A DNA stretch of 64,000 bases. Origin: Chitinophaga pinensis (lineage in GTDB: Bacteria > Bacteroidota > Bacteroidia > Flavobacteriales_D > Crocinitomicaceae). A program made the position numbers and the translations under genes. The notes beneath the pieces were generated by a model. It searched no databases. It was not told the origin of the DNA and saw only the letters and a program-made list of their open reading frames with translations. Shown here one piece after another: positions 25,082 to 34,159 of the stretch (positions are counted from its first letter, which is position 1; each line of letters begins with the position of its first letter). Where the stretch lies: the NCBI GenBank assembly GCA_945883825.1, contig CAMCYF010000002.1, forward strand, positions 1 through 64,000, in the 5' to 3' direction.

Positions 25082-26347
25082 TTATTCTGGTTCTTCTGTT
25101 TTTGCTGTTGTAACTCCTCCGATATTAAATCGCAGTGTGAAACGCAAAGTGTTTGCCAATGGACTTTGACGGCCGTTTAGAGAAGCCAAATAAGAAAAGT
25201 CAATAGCAAATGCATTGTACTTTAAAGATGCGCCTACATTTAAAAATTGGCGATTTCCTTTGTTTTTACTTTCATAAAAAATTCCAGAACGCAAAGCAAA
25301 AACGTCATTGTACCACCATTCAACTCCTGCAGCAATATTGATTTCACTTAATTCTTCTTTTAAACGTGACCATTTTGCAACTGCGTAGGTTCCATCTTCA
25401 TTTTGGATGTAGTTTCCATCTTCATCCTCTAAAACTGTACCAGGAGCATCAGAAAAAGATTGAAGTATTCCAGCAATAACACCTATATCATTTGACTTTC
25501 CAGATATCAATGTATCTGATTTATATATTGCAGGAGTAGGAACTAATAAGCGTTGAAAATCAACCGAAAATGTTAACTTGTTATAACTGTTGTTTTGTAA
25601 AGTGAACGAATTTCCTATTTTCATATTCATTGGAATAAAATCTCTTCTAGATAATTCAGAATATGCCACTTTATTTCCAATATTATTTAAGGTGATTGCA
25701 CAAGTATAAATACCTTTAATCTTACCTAATTTTGCCTCATCATTTAAATAGGTGAAAGATAAATCTGTAGCGCCTACAATGCCTGGTTTTGTGTTTACGC
25801 CAGCAACAGGTATTCCTCCTGTAAGATTAGAATAAGCAAATTTTCCATTTATTCCAATACTAAATCTTTTTGCCAAGCGAAAAGCATAAGCACCTGTTAA
25901 TTCAAATTCACTTGGTTTATCATCACGCAAAACGTTTCCTTGTGCATCGGTGAATGTAATTTCTCCTAAACTAAAATAACGCAACGATCCTCCAACTGTA
26001 TGTGTTTTGTTAATCTTGTAGTATGCCGATAGATAAGATAAAGAGATGTCATTTGTTAATTGCCTTAGCCAAGGAGTGTAAGACATACTAATTTCAGACT
26101 TTTGTTTTGCAAAACTCAATATAGAAGTATTCCAATAGATGGATGTAGAACTTGGACTTAATGCAGTTCCTGCGTCTCCCATTCCACCAGCTCTTGAATC
26201 TGGCGTTATTGCCATAAAAGGTAAGGATGTTGTGATAGTATTTAATTGAAGATCATTATCCGTAACTCCTGACCCTCCTCCATTTGGCTGAGCAAAAGTA
26301 AAAAATGATAGACCTAAAGTCAAAAGAAAAAATCCTATGAATTTCAT
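25082..26347 (-). CDS. porV: type IX secretion system outer membrane protein PorV (LptO)
   Basis: PorV is an outer-membrane beta-barrel of the FadL type that carries T9SS substrates from the translocon to the PorU attachment complex. The 421-residue protein has a signal peptide (about 1-19, ending FTFAQ) and the family's early motif PFMAITPDSRAGGMGDAGTA (about 44-63), followed by SIYWNTSILSF. The rest is alternating amphipathic strands up to a terminal aromatic FTLRFNIGG region. It sits between porU (57 nt upstream) and ispF. Confidence 0.93.
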   Translation of the reverse strand: MKFIGFFLLTLGLSFFTFAQPNGGGSGVTDNDLQLNTITTSLPFMAITPDSRAGGMGDAGTALSPSSTSIYWNTSILSFAKQKSEISMSYTPWLRQLTNDISLSYLSAYYKINKTHTVGGSLRYFSLGEITFTDAQGNVLRDDKPSEFELTGAYAFRLAKRFSIGINGKFAYSNLTGGIPVAGVNTKPGIVGATDLSFTYLNDEAKLGKIKGIYTCAITLNNIGNKVAYSELSRRDFIPMNMKIGNSFTLQNNSYNKLTFSVDFQRLLVPTPAIYKSDTLISGKSNDIGVIAGILQSFSDAPGTVLEDEDGNYIQNEDGTYAVAKWSRLKEELSEINIAAGVEWWYNDVFALRSGIFYESKNKGNRQFLNVGASLKYNAFAIDFSYLASLNGRQSPLANTLRFTLRFNIGGVTTAKTEEPE

Positions 26348-26404
26348 TGAAATAAATTGATAAATTGATATATGAATACGTTAAATGCTGTTTTATATTG
26401 TTTG

Positions 26405-29400
26405 CTAGCGCAAAATAACCAACTTTTCTGTTTTTTCAGCACTTATATTCTCTGAATTACTGATTTTTAATCTGTAAATATAAACACCTTTTGCCAAGCG
26501 ATCACCAAAATCATCCAAACCATCCCACTCAATTCCAGATTCACGAAAACCTTTGCTGGTAATGTACTTATTTATCGTTTTTACAAGTCTGCCTGAAACA
26601 GTGTAAACTTGAACTTGAACATCTAAACTATTGCACGAAAGATTATGCTCAAACATAAATTCTGTCTTAGTTGTAAATGGATTTGGATAATTATAGACAC
26701 GCTCAATATTAGGCTTTTGCTTTTCTCTAACTGTAAAATTTACACTTGCAGTGGAAGAATTATTGTTGACATCCCAAGCTTTTACTTCAAGTGTATGTTC
26801 TCCAGCCAACAATCCCTTGAATTGATAGCGAACCTCTCCAGATTTATAATCGTTCAGAATTGTAGTATAATAGTCATTTAAAACAATTGGATCAGAAGTT
26901 TTTCCATCTAAAATTGCAACAATATCATGGCCAATGCCATTGCCAATAGTATTAATTCCGTTTTCATCAAATGCTTTTAAAAACAAAACTGGATTCTCAT
27001 CGGAAATACTGCCGCTTATAAATTTTTCATCATTTAAATACAACTCTAAATCAGGGCCAATATCATCATTAATTCCATTTGGATCAATTCCCCCAATTCT
27101 AAAATTTGTGTCGGCTCCTATTGCATCAATTCCTTGACCAAAAGCATAATAACTTATTTTTCCTCGCCCAATATTCAAAGCAATATCTTTTGGAACAATA
27201 AAGGAAAAATCAAAAAAACCATTTACCACAGAACATTTACCTTTATAGATAATATTTCGCTGCAATTCATACTCTATTTCAGGAGAACCATTATCCTGAC
27301 CCAAGGTTGTTTGCTTTTTAGGTTTGTCAAAAATAGAGGGATTAAGAACACCGTTAAATGAAGACATTAAATTTCCAGAATTATCTACTAAATGACCTTT
27401 AATTCGAACTTTACTCAAGGCATTTAAAGTGTCTAATTCGATTAAAGGATTTTTGCCATTAATGCTATCCGTAATAACTTTATATGTTGGTAAAGCAATC
27501 TTTAAAGCTGGATCTCCAATTAATGTAAAACTTCGCTTATTATTACTGTTTCCGGATGCATTCTTTGTTCGTTTCACAATTTCGCCGAAAGTTAAAGGCG
27601 AGCCGTCAGGATTACGATCAAAAACATTATTGTAAAAAGCTAATCCTGTAGTTGTATTTACGTTAAAATAAACAGCTCTTGTAGTTGTCATTAATGCAAT
27701 TGCGCCACCATTTGGATTTAATGCAGCCCATTCTCCAGCTGAAACTCTTGCTGGGTCATCGTATTTTGTAAATTCACAGGTAGCAGAGACAAATACATGT
27801 AACTTATTGATATTTGTCCAACTATTTATTTGTGGTATTGTTACAACTCGCTCTTCAGCTAATCCAACCTCACCGCCATGACCAACATAATTAACAACAA
27901 GGGCTCCACGTTGTACACGGTCTGTAATTGCATTTTGCAACTCAGGATACCTTTGTCCTCCAGCTGAAGTTTCTTGAGGATATGCGTCCAAGTATAATTT
28001 ATCACAGTTCATCTCAAAATGATCAGTTTTTACATTATTGTACTGAGGCTCGGTATCATTATTAATAAAATATCCGCCTTCTTCATCGTCAGCAATTTGC
28101 ACATATTTTGTTCTCCAATCTCCGTAAGTATCAGTTGAGGATTCTCCTAAGCAGCAGGAACCTTCAGCAGAAGAAAATAAATTAGATCCGTTCTTCATAT
28201 AATGTTCTATTTTATCCACTTGTTGCTTTGCTTGAGTTAAATTACTCGCTAAAATTCGGCCGACTCCAATGTCTAATAAATCTACAGCTGAAATAGCTTC
28301 ATTATCATCTAACATTCCATAATAATCATCTGTAACCATCGCTTCAATATAATTTTCAATAATGCTTTCAACCTGGTAGGTTAAAACATAATTATTGTTA
28401 TTAGGAACTCGATTTTTTGGATCATACGTCCCATCGCCGAAAAGTAATAGGTATTTTGGTTTTGTTGAGGGAGCCAAAGCTCCACGATCATAAAACATTT
28501 TAGCAAACATTCTTATTGCAGTTGGATCTGGAGCACCAGAACTAAATTCATTAAAAATCTGGTCTGTTGTTGTAACATGAACGCTCAAACCTTCTTCACG
28601 ATGTAAATCAGCTAAACGATTTGCTTGTACTAAAAAATCTGGATGCGTGATAATTAAAAAGTCTGCTTGTGGTAATGCATGTAGATTTTGATTTGACACT
28701 GAAGCAACTTTTTCAGGTGTAAAAAAAGAAGATCCATTTGAAGCAACATATTCATTGTAAATATTATAAGTTTTAAAAGTGTAAGTTGTACCTGATAATG
28801 TTCCTGAAATCTTTTTTGGTTTTTGACGATCAGAAATATCCCAAATAAAACCATTCGTTGGAAAGTTTGAGGTGGAATAGGAAACTAAGGAAAGTGAATC
28901 CTGAGGGCTCAAATTTCTGAAACCAAATTGTGTTCCAAAAAAGACAAGTTTTCGTCTTGTATTTAAAACAATTCTATCTAAATATGTCAGTGTATTTGGA
29001 CTATTTCGCGTTATTTTAATCTTGAGTGGAAGAGATGAAACAGGATTATTCAACTGAAAAGATTGATTAGAGCGAGCAAAACCAGATCCTGTACTTGGTA
29101 AAGAACTTTCACTTAATGTGGATCCATTAATACTATAATTTTGTGCCGTACCAGCTGAGTTTGAAGAATTTGACGCAAGTGTTGTTTTAAACCTAATTGG
29201 ACTCGAATCGATATTTGGAATTGTAAACGTGAATGTTTTTTCCAATTCTACATCAAATAATTCGCCATACCACCGCTGTCCTCCGCCCATTAAATTCACT
29301 AAATCATTTTCATAGACATCACGGTAATCATAGGAAGAAATTTCAGAATTAGTGACCCCCTGTATTTCAGGCAAAGTTTCTATTCTTAAAGGTGTTTCTG

Positions 29401-30232
29401 CAGAGTTTATATTAATAAAATAATACGAATTATCAGAATAAATATTTTGTTTGCGATCAAACTCAACCGTTCCATTTGCTTGCCATCTGTGAGGTCCATG
29501 ACCATAAAAAAGTATGTAATCATTAGCATCAAAACTGCCATCAGCTTCACCCTGGATAAATAATGCGTTTTTAGCTAAATCATCAATTCTAGGACTTGAG
29601 TTTAATTCTGGTAAAACTCCTTCTCCATTCCCATAAATATGAATATGTGCGGGGTTTAATCCATTTATAGAAATACCACAGGATTCAAGGAAATTTTTAT
29701 CAATTTTATAAATACCATCTTTATTGACTGCAATTTTATACCACAAGCCACTTCCATCCTCAAGAACAGAGGATGTGACAAAGTCTTTTTGATGACCAAC
29801 TACTGAAGCTTCAGCTAATTCAAAAATCATCTTTTTAACACGGTGTAATTGATTATTTATTAGTTTATATGGAAAGATATTTACAGCAAAATAAAAATCA
29901 TTGTTTGCTTTTGTAACTTGGTAAGAAATTTCAAGATTTTCAGATAACTGAATGTTTAATGCTGAGAGTTGTTTAAAGTCACTCTCTGGAGCTAATTCAT
30001 AAACTATTTCATTCAAAATAGGTTTAGCGTTATTTTTTAAATATTTTAAATAAAAATAATTCGGTTTTCCACCACTAGATTCTTGACCTTCAATTGAGGG
30101 AATAAAGTACGTCTTTCCTTCAAAAAGATGTTCCACTGGTTTTTGCCAATTCAGTTCTAATAAAATATCCTGTGAGAATGAAAAATTCGCTAAACACAAA
30201 AATAAATATGTAATAAAATAGTTAATCTTCAT
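26405..30232 (-). CDS. porU: type IX secretion system sortase PorU (C25 peptidase family)
   Basis: PorU is the surface transpeptidase that removes the C-terminal signal of T9SS cargo and joins cargo to A-LPS. The 1275-residue protein has a signal peptide (about 1-20) and a large N-terminal beta region. The gingipain-type C25 domain carries the catalytic His in NYVGHGGEVGLAEE (about 780) and Cys in VSATCEFTKYDDPARVSAGE (about 818). From about residue 1185 it has a FlgD-Ig-like C-terminal domain with YNYPNPFTTKTEF and GVYIYRLKIS. Size and order fit PorU. It is first in porU-porV-ispF and diverges from the porP/sprF-like gene across 120 nt. Confidence 0.95.
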   Translation of the reverse strand: MKINYFITYLFLCLANFSFSQDILLELNWQKPVEHLFEGKTYFIPSIEGQESSGGKPNYFYLKYLKNNAKPILNEIVYELAPESDFKQLSALNIQLSENLEISYQVTKANNDFYFAVNIFPYKLINNQLHRVKKMIFELAEASVVGHQKDFVTSSVLEDGSGLWYKIAVNKDGIYKIDKNFLESCGISINGLNPAHIHIYGNGEGVLPELNSSPRIDDLAKNALFIQGEADGSFDANDYILFYGHGPHRWQANGTVEFDRKQNIYSDNSYYFININSAETPLRIETLPEIQGVTNSEISSYDYRDVYENDLVNLMGGGQRWYGELFDVELEKTFTFTIPNIDSSPIRFKTTLASNSSNSAGTAQNYSINGSTLSESSLPSTGSGFARSNQSFQLNNPVSSLPLKIKITRNSPNTLTYLDRIVLNTRRKLVFFGTQFGFRNLSPQDSLSLVSYSTSNFPTNGFIWDISDRQKPKKISGTLSGTTYTFKTYNIYNEYVASNGSSFFTPEKVASVSNQNLHALPQADFLIITHPDFLVQANRLADLHREEGLSVHVTTTDQIFNEFSSGAPDPTAIRMFAKMFYDRGALAPSTKPKYLLLFGDGTYDPKNRVPNNNNYVLTYQVESIIENYIEAMVTDDYYGMLDDNEAISAVDLLDIGVGRILASNLTQAKQQVDKIEHYMKNGSNLFSSAEGSCCLGESSTDTYGDWRTKYVQIADDEEGGYFINNDTEPQYNNVKTDHFEMNCDKLYLDAYPQETSAGGQRYPELQNAITDRVQRGALVVNYVGHGGEVGLAEERVVTIPQINSWTNINKLHVFVSATCEFTKYDDPARVSAGEWAALNPNGGAIALMTTTRAVYFNVNTTTGLAFYNNVFDRNPDGSPLTFGEIVKRTKNASGNSNNKRSFTLIGDPALKIALPTYKVITDSINGKNPLIELDTLNALSKVRIKGHLVDNSGNLMSSFNGVLNPSIFDKPKKQTTLGQDNGSPEIEYELQRNIIYKGKCSVVNGFFDFSFIVPKDIALNIGRGKISYYAFGQGIDAIGADTNFRIGGIDPNGINDDIGPDLELYLNDEKFISGSISDENPVLFLKAFDENGINTIGNGIGHDIVAILDGKTSDPIVLNDYYTTILNDYKSGEVRYQFKGLLAGEHTLEVKAWDVNNNSSTASVNFTVREKQKPNIERVYNYPNPFTTKTEFMFEHNLSCNSLDVQVQVYTVSGRLVKTINKYITSKGFRESGIEWDGLDDFGDRLAKGVYIYRLKISNSENISAEKTEKLVILR

Positions 30233-30352
30233 ATAAATTTGTTGTTTTATATAAAAAACGAATTAAATTAGCATATATTTTAAAATTAAGCGATATTTGT
30301 AACCTTTGAAACATAAATTACGTTTATAATTTTTATATTTAAATCTAAGTTT

Positions 30353-31330
30353 GTGAAAATTAACATCCTACATACTAGTTTAATATTAGCACTATTTTTA
30401 GTGTTTAATATATTTGAAGCACGAACTCAAGACCCAACTTTTACTCAATTTTATGCAAATCCAATATATTTAAATCCTGCGTTTGCTGGAACTACTGGTT
30501 GTCCAAGAATTTCATTAAATTATCGTAACGAATGGCCAAGTTTATCAGGAAATTATGTTACTTATTGTGCTGCTTTTGACACTTATGCTAAAAGCATTTC
30601 AGGCGGATTGGGTATAATTGCAATGCACGATCAACAAGGGCAAGCAACAATTCAAACAAGTATGATTGGAGGAATTTATTCATACAATTTAAAAGTAAAT
30701 CGAAAATTCTCCTTGATGCTCGGCGTTAAAGCTGCTTATTTTCAAAAATTTCTTGATTGGGATAAATTAACCTTTGGGGATATGATTGATCCAAGGAGAG
30801 GATTTATTTACCAAACTGGAGATGTTCCTAGAGGAGGGCAAAGAGGATTTTTTGATGCATCAGCTGGAATTGTTGGATTTGGAAAAAGTTTTTATTTTGG
30901 TATTGCAGGAAATCATTTAAACAGGCCAGATGAATCTCTAATTTTAGGGAATTCTAGGCTACCAATTAGAATGACTGGACATGTAGGGGCAATAATCAAC
31001 ATTGGTAATAAAGGTAAATATTCTAATAAAACTAGTTTAATGCCTAATATTATTTACCAATATCAAAATGGTTTTCAAGAACTAAATATAGGTGCTTACT
31101 TAAAATATGGTATTTTTACTTCGGGAATATGGTATAGAAATAGAGATGCATTTATTGTTTCTTTAGGAATAGCCACTGAAAAAATAAAAATCGGTTATAG
31201 CTATGACTTAACAATATCAAAACTTGGAAATGCAATTACTGGCGGATCCCACGAAATTTCAATGGGCATAAATTTAAAATGCAAAAAGAAAGCTAAAAAT
31301 TTTAGAAAAATTTCATGCCCTTCATTTTAA
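30353..31330 (+). CDS. PorP/SprF-family outer membrane protein
   Basis: This 325-residue outer-membrane protein has a signal peptide (about 1-25) followed at once by the family signature QDPTFTQFYANPIYLNPAFAG (21 residues; TFTQFYANPIYLNPAFAG is the core) and SLNYRNEWPSL. PorP/SprF proteins are type IX secretion components, some in the trans-envelope motor complex and some serving single large adhesins. The start is assigned to GTG 30353, but a TAAGTTTG box ends exactly at that G (see findings), so an ATT two codons later is possible. It precedes gldJ by 50 nt and may be in its operon. Which paralogue it is cannot be told. Confidence 0.88.
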   Translation: MKINILHTSLILALFLVFNIFEARTQDPTFTQFYANPIYLNPAFAGTTGCPRISLNYRNEWPSLSGNYVTYCAAFDTYAKSISGGLGIIAMHDQQGQATIQTSMIGGIYSYNLKVNRKFSLMLGVKAAYFQKFLDWDKLTFGDMIDPRRGFIYQTGDVPRGGQRGFFDASAGIVGFGKSFYFGIAGNHLNRPDESLILGNSRLPIRMTGHVGAIINIGNKGKYSNKTSLMPNIIYQYQNGFQELNIGAYLKYGIFTSGIWYRNRDAFIVSLGIATEKIKIGYSYDLTISKLGNAITGGSHEISMGINLKCKKKAKNFRKISCPSF

Positions 31331-31380
31331 TGTAACAAATTAAAAAAAAATACTTATTCATTAATCGTAAAGTTAAAAAA

Positions 31381-34098
31381 ATGAGATCAACCTCAAAAAG
31401 ACTAGCAGGACTTATAATTATTGTGATGATAATCCTTTCTTCTTGTGCTAAAGAAAAAATAACAAGCTCTACTAATAGTAAATCCACCTCAACAGGATGG
31501 GAATTCAATGACTATAAAAATGGTGGATTTGAGAAAATTGATGAGAAAGAACAAGAGACTGGACCAGGTCTTGTATTAATTGAAGGTGGTGTTTTTACAA
31601 TGGGTAGAACAGAGCAAGATGTAATGTTTGATTGGAATTCTAGAGCTGCTAAAGTTACGGTTGGTTCATTTTATTTAGATAGAACTGAAGTAACAAATTT
31701 GCACTGGCTAGAATATCTTAATTGGATGAAAAGAGTTTATCACAAAACCTACCCTCATGTATACAAAAAATCACTGCCTGATACTTTAGCTTGGAGAAAA
31801 GCTCTAGGATACAGAGAGAAATATGTTGAATATTACTTGCGTCACCCTTCCTACAATGATTATCCAGTAGTTGGCGTATCATGGCTTCAAGCAAACGAAT
31901 TCTGTAAGTGGCGAACAGATCGAGTAAATGAAGGTATTCTTGTTCGTGAAGGAATACTGAAATGGCACTTCGCAGATTTGTATAACGAAAAAGATGGAGA
32001 TATTGGAGCAGTAAATAACAAAGATTTCGATAAAAAATTTCAATCTAAACCCGAAAATATGTTTAGTACAGAAAATTATCTGAATGGTAATTATACAATT
32101 AAAGATGATAAGATTGAGAAAGATAGAAATGGAAAAGTAAGACTCACAAAAGAAGGGAAATATAAAATGAAAGGCGATTACGGCTATACTCTTGATACTA
32201 AAGAATCAAAAGGAAGAGAAATTCCTCGTGATCCTTATCAATTAACTAATTATGATCCATTATATGCAAATCTTAAAAAGAATGAAGTAATGTGTTTAGG
32301 CAAACGAGCTGTTAAAATGGAAGATGGTATTTTACTTCCAAATTATAGACTCCCCACAGAAGCTGAGTGGGAATTTGCAGCAATTGGACTAATTGGAAAT
32401 TTAGATCCTGAGTCTGAAAACATAAATGACAGAAGAATTTATCCATGGGATGGTCATTATGTGAGGCAAGATGAAAAAGAGTTTGCTGGTAAAATCCAAG
32501 CTAATTTTATGAGGGGCCGTGGAGATATGATGGGTGTAGCAGGCAATCTTAATGACGGAGGAGATATTACTGTCAGAGTTGATGAATTCTGGCCAAATGA
32601 TTACGGATTATATCACATGGCTGGAAATGTATCAGAATGGGTAATGGATGTTTATCGTCCTATGTCAAGTGAATCTTTTGAAGAGTTTATGCCATTCAGA
32701 GGTAACGTATACAAAACACAACTTCTCGTTCCTAATGGTCTATACGATAAACCTGTTAAAGCTATGGAAAACTTATATGATGTTCATGGTATGAAAGAAT
32801 ATGTAAATGAATTTGCACGTATTATGTATTTATCAAAAACAAATCTTAAAATTGACGGCATTACAGGCAAATACGTAGACCAATATACAAATGATACGGA
32901 ACGTATAAGAATAGAAAATGAAAAGAAAAGTGATTTATATATAACTAGCTCTAGTGTCATTACTAACATTAAAGATTCAGTTGTTTTGAGAAGTTTTTAC
33001 AACGGTAAAAGCAAAACTAACTTAAAATATTCTTGGAGTGTCGATAAATCAGCTGACGTTCAATTTAAAGATAATAAGCAATCCCTCGATTCAGCTGTAG
33101 TGTTTTTTAATTCCCCGGGTAACTATATATTTACTTTGACATTTACTGATTCCAAAAAAATTACCACAACAAAGAAAATTAATATTGAAGCTAGAGATTT
33201 GGCTCAACAACCACTGATAAATAGTAATTCTAGTAATTCTAGAATTAACCAGAGGCAAGATCAAAAAAAATACAGATTCAATACATTAAGTAAGGAATAT
33301 TTATCAAATAATAGATCATTAAGCGAACAAGAAAGAAGACAATTTTTATTTCTAGATTCCCTAAATATGCATCTCGATACTGCTATTTTCCTTATGAATG
33401 CTAACAGGCAGAGTGCTGCATCGGCATATGTTGAAAATGCTTTATTCGGAAATAAATCTCTTGTTCTAATTAATAAAGGAGATATTAGAGGGAATAATGA
33501 CCAAACAACAATAATTCCAGGTTCAATTTGGCTTAACGGTAATGACGATGCAAGAGATCCTCTTTTTGGTAGAGATTTTTTAGACTCTATGTTTACTAAT
33601 TTCAAAAATGATCCGACCATTGCAACATGGATAATTACACTGCGAAATGGTTTAACTGAATTTATATCAGAGACAAAAGGGAAACAACGTTGGAGAAATG
33701 TTACCGTTGAGGAAAATGCTGGAAGATTAAACTATCGAAAAGATGATTACCGTGATTATCTAGATGGAGATTTAGAATCTTCTATTTATTACAATAATCA
33801 AAAACGTAAAGATGAAATCAATCAAGGTAAAAGAGACCCTAAACAAGTTATGTATCAAAACCAATTTGAGAACAAAGACTTAGATAATCAAGATATCGCG
33901 TTTGGATCAAGTGGTGCACCAACTACTCTAATTTCTGATAAATCTAGAGTTTACAAAGGTGGTTCATGGGCTGACAGATCATACTGGTTATCATCTGGAA
34001 ATAGGAGATTCTTGGATGAAGACAAATCATCAGATGTAATCGGATTTAGATGTGCTATGGACAGACTAGGCAGTCCAAGAGGTAATAGAAAAAAATAA
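31381..34098 (+). CDS. gldJ: GldJ-like gliding motility lipoprotein, enlarged by a PKD-like insertion
   Basis: GldJ is an FGE-sulfatase-fold lipoprotein needed for gliding and type IX secretion. This 905-residue protein has a lipoprotein signal with LSSC (Cys22). The motif TGWEFNDYKNGGF (38-50) is followed by the FGE fold from GPGLVLIEGGVFTMG (61-75) through VVGVSWLQANEFCKWRTD, LPTEAEWEFAA (about 323) and MAGNVSEWVMDVYRPM (about 413). The fold closes at SRVYKGGSWADRSYW (about 855) and IGFRCAMDRLGSPRG. Between the two FGE parts lie a PKD-like beta domain (about 522-605), an Asn/Gln-rich linker and more sequence of unknown fold. Flavobacterium GldJ is, from memory, about 560 residues. The neighbourhood (porV, porU, gldJ) supports GldJ over GldK. 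Confidence 0.85.
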   Translation: MRSTSKRLAGLIIIVMIILSSCAKEKITSSTNSKSTSTGWEFNDYKNGGFEKIDEKEQETGPGLVLIEGGVFTMGRTEQDVMFDWNSRAAKVTVGSFYLDRTEVTNLHWLEYLNWMKRVYHKTYPHVYKKSLPDTLAWRKALGYREKYVEYYLRHPSYNDYPVVGVSWLQANEFCKWRTDRVNEGILVREGILKWHFADLYNEKDGDIGAVNNKDFDKKFQSKPENMFSTENYLNGNYTIKDDKIEKDRNGKVRLTKEGKYKMKGDYGYTLDTKESKGREIPRDPYQLTNYDPLYANLKKNEVMCLGKRAVKMEDGILLPNYRLPTEAEWEFAAIGLIGNLDPESENINDRRIYPWDGHYVRQDEKEFAGKIQANFMRGRGDMMGVAGNLNDGGDITVRVDEFWPNDYGLYHMAGNVSEWVMDVYRPMSSESFEEFMPFRGNVYKTQLLVPNGLYDKPVKAMENLYDVHGMKEYVNEFARIMYLSKTNLKIDGITGKYVDQYTNDTERIRIENEKKSDLYITSSSVITNIKDSVVLRSFYNGKSKTNLKYSWSVDKSADVQFKDNKQSLDSAVVFFNSPGNYIFTLTFTDSKKITTTKKINIEARDLAQQPLINSNSSNSRINQRQDQKKYRFNTLSKEYLSNNRSLSEQERRQFLFLDSLNMHLDTAIFLMNANRQSAASAYVENALFGNKSLVLINKGDIRGNNDQTTIIPGSIWLNGNDDARDPLFGRDFLDSMFTNFKNDPTIATWIITLRNGLTEFISETKGKQRWRNVTVEENAGRLNYRKDDYRDYLDGDLESSIYYNNQKRKDEINQGKRDPKQVMYQNQFENKDLDNQDIAFGSSGAPTTLISDKSRVYKGGSWADRSYWLSSGNRRFLDEDKSSDVIGFRCAMDRLGSPRGNRKK

Positions 34099-34113
34099 TA
34101 CTACTAAATTATG

Positions 34114-34146
34114 AAAAGTTCGAAGAATTCTTCGAGCTTTTTTTTT
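34114..34146 (+). terminator. rho-independent terminator after gldJ
   Basis: The palindrome TCGAAGAATTCTTCGA, flanked by AAAAG and CTTTT that extend the stem, is followed by a run of nine T. It lies 15 nt after the gldJ stop and just before murF. Confidence 0.8.
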
Positions 34147-34147
34147 G

Positions 34148-34155
34148 CATATTTG
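34148..34155 (+). promoter_or_regulatory. near-consensus promoter box for murF, leaderless spacing
   Basis: CATATTTG has one mismatch to TAnnTTTG and ends 4 nt before the murF ATG at 34160. It directly follows the gldJ terminator, so murF needs its own promoter here. Confidence 0.4.
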
Positions 34156-34159
34156 TAGA

